From NCBI GenBank assembly GCA_043228905.1, contig JBHGNT010000004.1, positions 22,320,001 to 22,384,000 on the forward strand: a DNA stretch of 64,000 nt, given 5' to 3'. Position numbers and translations under genes: made by a program. Positions 34,099 through 46,452 of this stretch are shown in pieces. Positions within the stretch are counted from its first letter, which is position 1, and each line of letters begins with the position of its first letter. The notes beneath the pieces are model-generated. The model saw only the letters and a list, made by a program, of their open reading frames with translations, ran no database searches and was not told the DNA's origin. Origin of the DNA: Azolla caroliniana. Taxonomy: Eukaryota; Polypodiophyta.

Positions 34099-37000
34099 AA
34101 CTACCTATACCTAAATTTAGGGGTTTGACTTACACACACCCACACAAAACCCTCTTCAATAAACACACATACACACAATCCCTACATGAACTGGCTACTA
34201 GCATTAGGGTTAGGGCCAGCTTCTTAATAGAATTCTTACACCCTCTTCCTTGCTCACCATAGCTGCTTTGAATCAGATTCATCATTTACATGTCACAACC
34301 ATGCCATCATTTGCTTACACTACTACCATTTTTAATCTTTGTTGAATACTCTATTCTCCTCTCTCGTGGTGGCCATATCTTCCCACGGGATTCTCGCTCG
34401 CTCCTTGGGACTTGCCCTCCAAAAACCCCATCAACTTGATACCACTACTTATACTACCCTAATTACGCTTTGGCTAATTGTTTTACAATATCTAATGATC
34501 CTATGTATGCATACATAATGCAAAGGAGATTATCACTCCTTGAGCCATTCTCCCAAAAACCTCTAATTGACTCCTGTGGTAGCCCTAACGCTTGTCGATT
34601 TGTTTTTATAATATGGGCATCCATACCACGAAGCTTGCTTGTGCTTTTATAGCACTCCTCTTCTAGAGAATCAGCTTCTCACAAGGAAAGTACATTTTGC
34701 TACCCTAGATATATATATATCACTTGAAGGAACTAACAGTGTGATGTCATCCTTACTATCCACATGACTATATATATATGACCATACTATTTTTTGAAGG
34801 AGATGTTATGTCTACTGATTTTATACATTCTCAAATTTATTGTAACACAAGAGATTGGCCTTGTACTAAGTAATGACTAATATATTGTTTTTCTAAGGAA
34901 CAAGATGTTTTATTGTCTACTAGGCTATGACATGTATGCATTTTCATGTATTGTAACCACAAGAGCTTGGTGTGCTAACTTGGTATGGACAAATTACATT
35001 CCACATCTATCCATGAATAATGGATTACAACAATAAACATTACAGTCACACACTATGAATTTGATTGGAATTCCAATAGTATGAAGAGTATGTGTTTTAG
35101 GGCCCTAGTACTTACAATGAATGTCTTAGAGGCCTAATCATAGGTAAATTAGTTAGTCCACAAATGCGCAATGTATGTATTGATGAAGTATTTTTGTTTG
35201 AATGTTCGAATGTGCTCTCACTAAGATATTCTTCCAGGCATATTGCTTCCTCTTGAATAGGATGTAGTGATACACCTTGTGCACGATACGTCTAAAACAC
35301 TCTCAACAAACCTCATGGGACCCCCATTCAATACTCAAAGCAAGACCCCGTCATAATCAAACTAGACTATAATCTTATTATCATTGATGACAATTTGAAA
35401 CACTAATTTTGATTGGTTACATATCCCAAATAATGCTCCAATTTAAGCAATATAATCACATTTAGATGGAATGCAAATTAAGATCACTATGAAGTTTAAA
35501 AATAGATTTTAATCAAGCACCCAAAATTTTCCCTTTACTAAAGTGTCATAAGTTTTGCCACTCCAACTGTTGCCAAAATTTCATGCTCTGTGAAAAATGC
35601 TAATATCTTTGGCAATATGTATCATAAACAGGTTGATACCTTTTTAACGCCCATAGTAGACCGATTGCAATCTATGAGTTAGGGTGTAGCTCATGATGAA
35701 GATCATGTGACAGTGACATGTCGAAAATGAAATTGTACACATCTATTAACATGATTATCTATTTTGATTTTGTGAAACATATTGGTCAAATATTTTGATG
35801 ACTTATCCATATCGGTAAATTGTTTCATTGTTATGTGAAGCATGATTTTGCAAGAAACGTATTTTTCTAGTTATTTGTGTAATCCATAGAGCTTAATAGG
35901 TTATACTAGAAGAGCATGCAATGAATGAATTATATGTTGGAGGGTTTGATTTAAAACTATGCATATACCAAAATGCTAGTGCAAGATCATGAGGATGTAA
36001 ATCATGTGCACAATGAACCCCTATCAAAGGAGCTATTGGCCACAACAAAAGTAGAAGACAATTGGATTAGATTTATAATGTGTCGAATCTTATAGCACTC
36101 TTGTTGTCATAAAGGTTTCCAACAACATCCAAGTGAAATGAAGATGAGCATTAAATCCGAATTTGTGTGAAAGTTTGAAAAAAACTTCACTCAATAATTG
36201 TTGGCTTTGCCTTTCGTCTTCAACCTATTGGTATTCAGGTTATATGCATACGTGAGGTCCTCCTCCTCTTTGCCTTTTCCTTCATTGGCACGAATCTATT
36301 GGCCATGGCTATTTGGCATTGTCATGGGGTTATTGGTCGTCATTTGTTAATTGGCACTATGAACCCTTGGTCTTAGCCATTTGGCCATCTTACCCACATT
36401 GTCCTCAATCTAATGTGGGGGAGTCCAATGCAGAACATGATCCAGTTTCCTCCCATCCCTATGTAATGCATTACTCATATACAAACTCAGGTATTGTGTT
36501 TCACCCTAGTATTCCTACAATACATCCATGTGTATATCTCGAAGTCTTTAGACGAGAGCGATACAACTGAGTCATGGCCTTTGATATCATCATACTTCGT
36601 TAATCACATATTAATTAGTTTCAACTGTAATGAACGCAAGAACGCAGGGAATGGTGAACACAATTCTGTTGAATAAGAATCTGTTAGTATATTACAATCA
36701 GAAACATATTACAACTTTCACATATTCCACATGTTTAGAAATAGCTTCACAAAACTTTAAGATATCGGTGAACATCCGCATCTAACTCATATTGGTTCGT
36801 ATCCTACTTAATGATGTTCAAATCTGCCTACCGACATCCTCTATATAGTATACTTACACAGTTCATCCATTCGCACTATTCAATCATTCGATAAGTGGAT
36901 TCAGTGACACCTTGGCAATGTACTAGTATAAATGGATAAAGTATACTATTAAAGGCAACAAAAATGCCAAGAAATGGCTTATAAATGGATAGCAAGGGTA

Positions 37001-39418
37001 ATATTCACCTGCGAAACCTTCATGATAAAGATATATTATTGAGTAGGCAAATGCAAACTATGTCAACAAAAAATCAATTATTTGTAAGCTATATGAAGAC
37101 TTGTTCAATCTTACATAAATGACTCCAAAAATCAAGGAATGAAACAATCATGTTAGCATGCCTTCACATATGAATTAGAAACACACATACATTGACAATT
37201 ATTATACATCTGGACTTATTTGGAACCTAAGCATGCTGAAGAAAAACATTACACATGGAATAGTGTGGATCAGCATGCGTGGATCCAATGATTTCTGAAG
37301 TTCTCTTTATGTATTGATATGCTTCCAATGGCATCAGCGGACACACGCATGCCCTATTTTTTTAATGTTCTTAATATGTTGTGTTCTAAACCTTCTTTAT
37401 GTGTTTTCAAAGCTAATATCATGCACTCGTAAATAAAATATGTGCAATACATAGACTGTCCATGTTCATGCATTGTTAGCAAACTAGAGCTCACATTCAT
37501 GTTAACAACAAACAACAAAACTATAATATTTTCATCTTGAATTTTAGGCAGAAAACATCACATTAGAAAATAGCTTGAAAAGGCAAATCTTATATCCTGA
37601 AGAGAAGAAGTGGAATGCATACATCCTCATAAAATATACTTATCAGTTGGTAATCTGTGTCAGATTATGGTGATGTAAAATATATTTTTCCTTGAATATG
37701 GATTACCATTGTACTTAAACGTGACGCTAAATGGCTTATGATATAGGACCTCAGCAAAATATACAAGTGAGAAGACTGCAAAGCAGCAGCAGGCAGCTTA
37801 GCTAGCTTGACATACTCAACTCTCATTTATTATCATCTTGTCCATGGCACCCATTGCACTTGGTTTAAAGATGTGAAACAAAGAAGTCAGGGTGGGATGG
37901 CAATGTTTTGAGATTACTTGTCCAAGCAGTTCACGGCAGAAGCCTACTTACATGACGATCCAAGTGGTCTACTGTTTGTCGTAATATTTTTCTGAATAGA
38001 AGCAGTGAAGAAGACCCATTGCACATGATGGAAATTTCTACAGGTAAAACATCACTGAATGAGCAAGCGAAAAAGGATACAATTGGGTAGCTACATTGGT
38101 CATTCCTTTCATCTCTTCATTTAGTCTGCATAGCAAAATTAGAAGCTGTCCTGAGAAAATGATTTCTCACGAAATTGCCTCAACATAGAAGAACAGCATA
38201 TTATACCTTAAACATGCATTAACGAACCTGTTGCCCTTCATAGCAGCATCTAAAGCTAAAATACAGATCAAACCAATCATTTAGGCCTCCTCTTCCACAA
38301 TGCTCAAGCTTTTTAATGATTTGATAACATCAACCAAAGTCATTATGTTCATCAGTATGCCAATAAAGATATTACACAAAATCACCAATTCTTCAAAATC
38401 CACCATTTGCAACCCAACATATCTTATGCCAAAATGAAAGAAGCCTGACAAACACCAAAATCCACCATTTGTATCTGATCGTAAATTATTACGCAAAATC
38501 ATCAATTATTCAAAATCCATCATGTGCAACATAACATACCTTATGCTTAAGAAACTATGGCAGAACGAAAAACACTCAACTGACCTCCAGGAAAGGTTTA
38601 AATGACCTATGAGACCAGAGCATTTTTACAAATGTATAAAACAGAAAATATGACAGCTAGTCTATAAACAGATTCAAGGTTTAACTTGAGGTTTGTCTTC
38701 AGTATTTCCCTAACTGGATATTCCAGATCTGGAGTTATGGTTCCGTTTGGCTCGTTTGGCTTGTATCTTGTTCCCTTGAAAGTGTTTCTCAAGAATTTCT
38801 CCTAAAGACTAAATCCAATCGTAATCTGGTGATTTGGTGAGGTCTGCAAACCTTGAGTAGGCACATGGAAAGTAGCACATTGCCACATATGACTCTAATT
38901 CTAATACACATACAACCTACATCTACATCCTTATGCACCACAGATTCTGGCGCAGAGCTCCGCTATATGGGTAGTTGAGAAAGGAATATTGACTGCTATT
39001 TACATTCATGTACATTACAGTGTGTATTGTGAGTACAATAATGTTTCTCAAAATATATGTGCTGTTAAAGATATCTTCAAAATATCCAGCATCTATCCTG
39101 AGGGAGCCATTGCAATCCATATAGTCATGTGTAGAGTTTCATGGGTCATACATCATTCATTATGTGGGTTACCTCTGTTATCTATAGACAGTACATTTTC
39201 CCACCTTTCCTTGCATCAAGCATTCCTGCATGTTTTCATTCCGATGTGCTGCTACTTGAGATAGCATGAGATTTTCATCTACCTTGTCACTTCTGAGAAT
39301 TATTTCCTTGGATATGTAAGTTTTTTCTTCTCCATGTCTCATGAGACAAAAGATTAAAGCCCTAGATCTAAGGTCATCTATTCCAACCCTCCATGAAGCA
39401 ATTGGGAAATCTGACGCA
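34099..39418. other. Gene-poor region of about 5.3 kb
   Basis: No host gene or intact element recognised. Around 38360-38560 a segment of about 120 bp (ATTCTTCAAAATCCACCAT, TTTGCAACCCAACATATC) is partly duplicated. A possible polypurine stretch, AATGTGGGGGAGTCC, at about 36411-36425 could be an LTR-element relic, but nothing else supports it. Confidence 0.45.
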
Positions 39419-41197
39419 TTAATCCTTGTCCAAAGTTCCTGACATCTTGTGTACATTTTCCAGCCCACTAACTTGACTGTGCAGTGCAGAAGCTTTGATT
39501 TTGGCTTCTTCTTCCAATGTTGCATTCATCACATCTACCTTATATATGGGTACGCCCTTTTTTGTTTCCTAACTACCTTTGGACAAGGTGCAGAACTCTC
39601 CATGAGAAATAGAGATATCCAATGCAACAATCCTTGCTGCACTTATTTCCTCAACTAAAAAGTACATGAGTGCATCAACTCAAAAGTACCTGAGGAAAAT
39701 CCCAAGGGATTCATCATTAGAGATGCTTTAAAGTCTAATTACACAGTTACCTTTAAGATTTTCCATCGACTCTAGAAGAATCCATTGAAGCCAGACACCT
39801 CCATTGAGTCTAGGACTCTCCCATGAGTCTAGACTTTCCCAAAGTCCAGAATTCTCTTACGAGTTCAGAACTTCCACCCTGAGTCTAGAATCTTCCAAAG
39901 AGTCTAGGAATCTCTATCGAAATTAAGCATTTCATTCAAGTCTAGAATTATTCTCATTGAACTTCAAAACACTGAAACGAGTTGAGACCTTGCAAACAAG
40001 TTCAAAATCTCTACTGAGGCGAAACACTTTCATTCAAGTCTAGAAGACGCATTTGAATCATGACACTCACATCGACAATATTAAACAAGGGAAAGACACC
40101 AGAAAACCAAATCATGTCAAGAAACTGACTCAGTCTCACAAGACCCTAGATAAGCAAAGATTGTATCTTGTTTCACAGGTATCCACGCTGCTTATGACCA
40201 TGTACAATGGTTTAGGAAATCAAAATGGCCTACAAACCAATCTCGGTTGGGGTGAGACTGTCCCCCCTCTGAGCTTACCTTATAGGATAAAGCCAGGGTC
40301 TTGTTTAGAACGCTTCTATATGAAGTTTGGAATGACTTTCTTGAAGTAATGGAAGATTTTTTTTAACCAACATCGTGGGAAGATGGACAAAATCGAATCC
40401 AGACCAACTCTTGTCCCTCAAAGAGAAAGCCAGCAAGACGGTCTGGGATTTCATTCGCAAGACTGAGAATTTGGTCCTGATTTTAAATGAGATTAGAAAC
40501 CATAGAATTCTTATACATCATGAGCGCCTCCCACTCTTAGATGATATGATAGTGCACTCTAAGAAAGACCAAGAGCATTGGGACCATTTGGCTGTGATTT
40601 CAAATGAGTTCCGTAAACATAGATTGCTTACACATCATGAGCAAGTCCAGTTCGTAGATGATACGATAGTGTGCTCCGGGAATGAACAAAAGATCACAAA
40701 GTTGATTTGACTGTGATTTTAAATGAGCTCCATCAGCAAAGATTGCCCATAAACCGTAGCATTATAACCTCGAAGATAGATTTCTTAAAGACTTCATGTC
40801 CTTTTAATCCACAAAAGGATACATGAAGACATCACAGATACAAACAAAAGCACAGAAACACGCACCAGCCTCTTGCACACGACCGGCACCTTCGTTGTAA
40901 ATCTGCAAATGTTGGACGGAGCTTGTAGTGACCTAGAAGAAGAAATTCTGGATTGTTGAGAGAAGGCCTCCCCCCCTTCTGTTAGAATTGGAAGGAAGAA
41001 AAGGATTGAAGGATTGAGACCTTGGACAAGGCAGATTCGAGGGAGCCGAGGAGTGCAGAGAGGGAGTTGGAGAGAGCGCAGGCGTCCTTCTCCACCGATT
41101 CAAGGGTTCGTAGAGCCATCACCACTTCCACGTCCATCTCCCACAACACCCCACCACCGCCAGAGGATCGTTCGCTGCCTTGCTCCCCTGCCTCCAT
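39419..41197 (-). CDS. Small helical protein of unknown function, four exons
   Basis: No single exon is long, so the gene shows only when exons are joined. On the minus strand they are 41197-41021, 40932-40866, 39654-39577 and 39534-39419. Donors and acceptors are GT-AG, and the phases (0, 1, 1) agree, giving 145 residues ending at TAA. Exon 1 starts MEAGEQGSERSSGGGG, then a heptad-rich helix (MALRTLESVEKDACALSNSL, LLGSLESALSK). Exon 2 continues VTTSSVQHLQIYNEGAGRVQ; exon 3 ISAARIVALDISISHG; exon 4 NATLEEEAKIKASALHSQVS. Length and helical make-up recall small BLOC-1/BORC-type subunits, but I cannot name a family. Exons 1-2 are the better supported part; exons 3-4 rest on open frame and splice phase. 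Intron 2 holds two repeat arrays. Confidence 0.5.
39768..40050 (-). repeat. Degenerate GAGTCTAGAATTCTCC-type repeat in intron 2
   Basis: About ten irregular units of some 22-28 bp built around AGTCTAGA (or AGTCCAGA, AGTTCAGA) followed by TTYCC or TCTCC. Spacing is uneven, so this is an old, diverged minisatellite. Confidence 0.7.
40471..40830 (+). repeat. 117-119-bp repeat, about three copies, in intron 2
   Basis: TGATTTTAAATGAG or TGATTTCAAATGAG starts units at 40478, 40595 and 40714. The first two units are 117 bp, i.e. 39 codons, and both are open in the same plus-strand frame (LNEIRNHRILIHHERLPLLD against SNEFRKHRLLTHHEQVQFVD). The third breaks off. Position inside the intron of a minus-strand gene, with no start-to-stop context, argues for a remnant rather than an active gene. 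Confidence 0.7.
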
Positions 41198-41272
41198 CTT
41201 CTCCTCCCGCTGCTGCTTCTGTGTATCCGTCTGTCTTTGTATTATGTCTGTATGCGTATGCGTATGCGTATG

Positions 41273-41481
41273 CATAGTATGAACCATACGTACCATACGT
41301 TCATTCGAGTATGGTAAACACCCTCGCAGAATGGTAAATACCATACTTTTGGATTAAAAATATTTATTATGTGGTAAATAAACCTAAAAAAGGGGAAAAA
41401 AACAAAAAATAAAACCTTAAAGGGGAAAAAAGCAAAAGAAAAAAACACAAGAATGTTTGAACACGAATTTTACGTACTATG
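41273..41481 (-). mobile_element. MITE copy C, short, inverted relative to A and B
   Basis: It begins CATAGTATGAACCATACG, the reverse complement of the 3' end of copy A, and ends GAACACGAATTTTACGTACTATG, the reverse complement of its 5' end. At 209 bp it is an internally deleted form. The upstream flank is a TATGCG microsatellite, so no target duplication can be read. It sits about 76 bp upstream of the start codon of the minus-strand gene. Confidence 0.65.
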
Positions 41482-41576
41482 TTCTTTAAGTATCTAAATA
41501 TATATACCAAAAAAGACCAATTTTACAATTATACCTCACGCCTTCTGTGTTCTGATCTGGTCTGTTCTTGTAGTGG

Positions 41577-42275
41577 TCATCACAAGCGTGATGAGGAGAT
41601 TACAGTACTTGACATATATACAACTGAGAGTTCCCAGTCATGCTAATCATTCGGGTCACAATTTCCTACATTCCAATGCAAATTCGATGGCAGCCCATGA
41701 CTTGAGCACATACAATCAACATGTTCTGTAATTGTCCTGCTACTTAAGTGGAACCAAATTATGGGCAATCTCTGTCATGTTTCGCCCCAAGTGATAGGGA
41801 GATTCTTCTCACCATATGTACACAACCTCGAGTTCTTTGTTAACCCAACCATTCGAGTCACAATTCCCTACTTTGAATGGAAAATGGATGGCAATCCATG
41901 ACTCGAGCACATACTATCAATATGTTTTACAACTTCATGCCATTTAAGTGGAACCAAATGGTGGCAATCACTATCAATTTCTTTATAATGGAGTTGTCCA
42001 TGAGCAAGAGGAAGGTGTGTGTTTCTGGCTTTTGTTGTATGTGATGTCTTCCACTCCATTGTCTCAAATCCACTTTGTGTAACCTTTATTCTAGTTTGAT
42101 ATCGAGAATATTGATTGATAGTATTTATGGAATATTGATAACATGAAATCCACATTATGCTGTGTGAGTTTACATTGGCAATATCATCATGCTTGATTGA
42201 TAGTATTTATGGAATATTGATAACATGAAATCCAAATTATGTTGTGAGTTTACATTGGCAATATCATCATGCGCA
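41577..42275. repeat. Two tandem duplications (about 200 bp and 82 bp)
   Basis: A segment with CATTCGGGTCACAATTTCC, CATGACTTGAGCACATAC and TTAAGTGGAACCAAAT (from 41648) recurs in diverged form from about 41850. Further on an 82-bp unit beginning TTGATTGATAGTATTTATGG is duplicated at 42111 and 42193, ending TTGGCAATATCATCATGC. No coding content seen. Confidence 0.8.
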
Positions 42276-42418
42276 TATGTGTGACTCTAACCATATTGAA
42301 TGATGTACTACTCCTTTGATTAGAGTAGCAAAAAAATTAATGGCTTGCTCACTTAGTGGAAGACTATGGTTTTTAGAATATGTAATCTAATATCATAGGA
42401 CTATTCTATATTACTCTA

Positions 42419-42470
42419 CATTCTAGAATGACCTAGAATATTCTAGAGTGTTCTATATTACTTATAAATA
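42419..42470 (+). promoter_or_regulatory. LTR-like promoter: heat-shock-element array and TATA box
   Basis: GAATATTCTAGAGTGTTC at 42436-42453 contains alternating GAA/TTC blocks at 5-bp steps (GAA, TTC, GAg, TTC), with another TTCTAGAA just before. TATAAATA follows at 42463-42470. The layout matches the promoter of the Ty3 LTR at 52967-53059, and the downstream (TC)n and leader-like sequence would fit LTR origin, but I could not place LTR ends here. Confidence 0.5.
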
Positions 42471-43011
42471 GGGATCTATCAATCATCCCAAAACTAAATT
42501 GGTTCAACGCTATTATATAGCACTTTGTTGCCTACTCTTTATAATCTGTTTTACACTGCAATATAATATTTCCCTTTCGATTCTCTCTCTCTCTCTCTCT
42601 CTCAACACAACCAAGTCGCCTTCTAGTTAGCGCTTCCCCCAACATTCAAGATTCACAATGTTTTACACGTTTTCCTGGACCTCGAACTCTACCATCCTTC
42701 TCGAATTCCGGGATGACAACCTCCTTCCTCTCCGATTGTGGAATCATCGACAGGGGAGGAGTACGAGGTTACCTAAATTCTCGACTCTCGCTTGCGTCGT
42801 GGACAATTTCAATATTTGGTCTTATGGAAAGGTTACCCCATTTCGGACACCACATGGGAACCAGTTACACATTTACAAAATGCTCTAGGCATCATTCGGT
42901 CTTTTCATCAACGGTACCTATAGAAGCTGACCGCGCGGGTCTTGGGAGGTGGCCTTAAAGGAAGGATAATGTCGTAGACATATATATGAAGTGAACTAGA
43001 TGTCATGCCAC

Positions 43012-43085
43012 GATGGAAGGTAGGGGTTGGACCCATGACCTTCGAGGTCTCCATTGGGCAACCCTACCAATTAGGCGACGTCCAT
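43012..43085 (-). repeat. tRNA-like (SINE-derived) segment, minus strand
   Basis: On the minus strand CGCCTAATTGGTAGGG resembles a D-arm/A box. About 35 bp later CATGGGTCCAACCCCTACC resembles a T-arm with B box. It does not fold as a full functional tRNA by eye. Confidence 0.5.
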
Positions 43086-43089
43086 CTAT

Positions 43090-45745
43090 GCATCCTTATA
43101 TAAAATCCAACTTGATGTATTCTAGATTGAACATTAGAAGTTTCCTAGCTTGCATGCATCCTCATCCATTCTCTATTCCTAGATTGCATGCATACCTCTA
43201 CCTTCTTGTATTTAAATACTCAAGTACACCTTGATTCTAATCAAGGTGAACAACACCAGTTACAGAAACATAAGTTGAGTTCTTGTTCTTTTCACTTGTC
43301 TATTCTCCCTCGTAGTACTTAGTCTGGTCTTGGATCTGCTCTATTCTACTCGTCCGTGACAGTCGAACACTCGCTTGTCAAGTGTTCGTTTGTTGAATGC
43401 TCATTTGTGACAGTTACCGCTTTGAAAAGTTTGGCATCAAACTTAAGATTTTGTGTCAATCGCCAAATTGGATGTGTCAATTATCTTGAATAACGTTCAA
43501 CGCTAATGAAACTAGTTTTACTTTAATTTGAAAGTAACTAATTCTTGCCAAACGATCAGTAAAAATTGGATGTTTAGTGTGCTAATGTTCAGATGATTAA
43601 GGAAAATTAGATAATAAAAAATTAGATAACAAAATATTAAGTGAACAAAAATTTAATCTATGTAAAACAAAAAGTATGTTTCACTTTCTTAATCTCTTCC
43701 TCACTAATTGGCTTACCTTGTAAGCTTACGTAGAGCTTGTCGATAGCTTCACGCATTGATCTTATCCCCAATAGCGACACCAAATAGAGGTGTCGTACAG
43801 ACGCACTTCAATAGATCAATGGAGTTTTGCTTCCTGTCAACATCGTTGGGCTAGGATTCAAACTGGTGTATGCCCTTATGGTGGCAAACCTGGCAGAGGT
43901 AATTGTGGAGTACCTCTGAGCTACTAGCTTACTTAACATTATGTGATTAATATTAATATCTCTCTTACTCTCTCGTATGCTTACACAAAGAAGTGAAAAT
44001 GAATATAATATCTTATTATCACCAATCTTAGTACAAAGAGGTTGAGCACCATCAAGAGAGAGAGATTGGAGCTTGGTTTACTAATCACTATCATTAATCT
44101 CTCTTAGCTCTTAATTACAATTATGGAAATAGAAAATGAGGCTTTAAGCATTAATCACTAGGAGAAACTCTCAAGATTGAAGAAGAAGCATAAAAGACAC
44201 TACAAAGTGATTTTTAAAGCTTTTACAATATACGTGTGGCCATTTCACACTAGGCTACCCATTCGCTTCCATTCCCTCTTGCTTGGATTATTCTATTCCC
44301 CTTTTTGTAAGCTAGTTGCTTGGCGTTCCTTGTTGGTGCGCATATCTTCACAACATGTGTGCCACATGCTATAGATCTACTTAACATTATGGTATAAGAC
44401 ATGTGATCATTTGTTTAGTGAGGGAGAGAAGACTTAGTTTAGTCGAATCTTCGAAGTAAGTGACACCACATAAAATATGAGATGGATAGGATTCACATGT
44501 TCCTTTAAAGAAAGAAGTCATGAAACTAAGAATTTTGCAACAGAGTTTTAGACGATGTATCTACCCTCATGTATGAAAACATTGAAATGTTTATCAATTA
44601 TGCCACATTATTTAATGAAGAAAATAGATTTAACAACAAATATGCACGTTTTCTTTGATTTAAATTGAAAACTATGCACGTTTTCTACCTCATTATTAAG
44701 TTACTTTTTGAGTTTATAAAGTCTTTGGCAAATATCATGAACAAAAAAGGAAGTTATGACAAAACTTTTAGCTCATGTCAACAAATGGTGACTTTTCAAC
44801 TACAATAAAGATTGAACGACGATTTTTGGAAGCATTCAATATCTTTCTTTTCCTGGCTCCACATCCATTTTCACGAAATGTTCTTCTGCACAATATTGTT
44901 GTGTTGCCAACCACAATATATCTTGATTTAACAATGTTAAATTTCCCTTCTTCTTTGTAGAACACAACCTTGTCACAACGACCATGAATTAAATGCCATT
45001 GTTTTACTCTATATATTCATTCAAAATAGAGCCTTTCATTCATCTTGTTTATCTAGTTTTTGTCGATTCCTTGATATGTAGTGATCATTTTTTTCATTGT
45101 TATAACTTTCATGTCAACTAGATTTAGACAAGTTTTTGTTTTCTTAGACATGTTATTTTTACCCTCCATCCACATATGCATCGCAATGCAAAGTTCCATG
45201 TCTCATATAAGGAAGTATAGATATGCTTCTAGCTCCGTTGCGAATCAAGTCGTTTTACCCCCCCACCTCCAATTGAACTTGTTGATGTCCTAGAACTCAA
45301 GTTGAAGTTTTGATTGCTTTGGATTCCAAGGTTGTGAATAACAATCTATATGTATTATAGGTGCCTCGTGCATTGGTTATTCTATACCCCCAATGGTCGA
45401 ATGTAGACCTAATAAGTTCAAGTTCCAATTTACGCATTACATACAACTCATAAATACTCGTCCTCAAAGGAGGGGTAATGAAAAAAAGAGGGGTTTGTGA
45501 GTTTACCTAAATCGGGGGTGTGGACAATCTATCTTATCTTCTTGGCAAAAGCGATCATGAGTAACATGTATGTTGGAGAAGCTATCTATCTATGGGTTAG
45601 ATTGATTTAGGACCACATGCTATGTTTTGTGAAGTATAATTTTTGATGATGATGTGTAAAATGCATGCTGCTCATGGATTTAGTGCGGAAGGAGACACCA
45701 AATTAATGTGGCACAATACATTATTTCAACTGCATTTGCGAAAGG
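43090..45745. other. Gene-poor AT-rich region
   Basis: No recognisable domain, RNA gene or element ends on either strand. Confidence 0.5.
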
Positions 45746-45747
45746 TT

Positions 45748-45959
45748 CAATCATTTGAGTATGGTAAACACCCTCAAAGAATGATAAATACCATACTTTT
45801 GGATTAACTATTTATTATGAGGTAAATAAACCTAAAAGAAGGAAAAAAACAAAAAAGGGGGAAAAAAAACACAAGAATGTTTGAATAACATTCGCATTCG
45901 TTTCCCAACGTAGGAAAACTAATGTTATGCTAGGCGAACACGAATTTTATGTACTATGG
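45748..45959 (-). mobile_element. MITE copy D, 5'-truncated, same orientation as C
   Basis: It shares with copy C the blocks GAGTATGGTAAACACCCTC, AATACCATACTTTTGGATTA and CACAAGAATGTTTGAA, and ends GAACACGAATTTTATGTACTATG. It keeps a segment with CGTTTCCCAACGTAGGAAAAC that copy C has lost and that matches, inverted, the start of copy A. The CATAG terminus on its left is missing. Confidence 0.65.
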
Positions 45960-46358
45960 AACTTAAGCCGGCCATCATGGAGGAGGTAAGGTGTGCGTTC
46001 TGGACGGAAGGGAATGAAAGAAAAGGTTGTGTGGTAGGGGCCGAGAATTTGGTGACGTATGAATTCTATGTTATTAAGGCAACTCAACAGTCTATTCACG
46101 TGACTTAATTGATGATGGCGGCACGTCCATCTTACTTAATCTGAATGAGATCTTATGAGTCATATTCTTGTGCCATTGTATTCTTCTTGTGGGAAATGAA
46201 ATTAGACGCGTGTGTTCTTGTACCTCTAGTGTACTCATGTCTTTTTATCCTTCACACCTCTCTCTCTCTCTTTTGTCAACTTACTTATTTTGTCAGCATT
46301 TAAGATGTTGTCTAGTTACTTATTTTGTCAGCTACTGTGCTCTCCCCTCAATGCGCAC
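45960..46358. other. P450 upstream region
   Basis: No gene. ACTTATTTTGTCAG is duplicated at about 46282 and 46317, shortly before the TATA box. Confidence 0.5.
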
Positions 46359-46366
46359 TATAAAAG
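46359..46366 (+). promoter_or_regulatory. Probable TATA box of the P450 gene
   Basis: TATAAAAG lies 87 bp before the probable TSS-proximal start codon at 46453, a normal plant core-promoter distance. A (GT)n tract covers 46405-46440 in the leader. Confidence 0.65.
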
Positions 46367-46452
46367 CACCCCCTTTCCTTCACACCTCAAGCATTAGTAT
46401 TACATTGTGTGTGTGTGTGTGTGTGAGTGTGTGAGTGTGTGAGGGAAATATA

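Noticed and set aside
36411-36425. Polypurine-like AATGTGGGGGAGTCC as an LTR-element 3' end
   Set aside because: No coding remnant precedes it and no LTR follows; a lone G-rich run is not enough.
40375-40710. 111-codon plus-strand frame as a possible gene
   Set aside because: It is two copies of a 117-bp repeat inside the intron of the minus-strand gene, with no leader, stop-consistent third unit or homology; reported only as a repeat.
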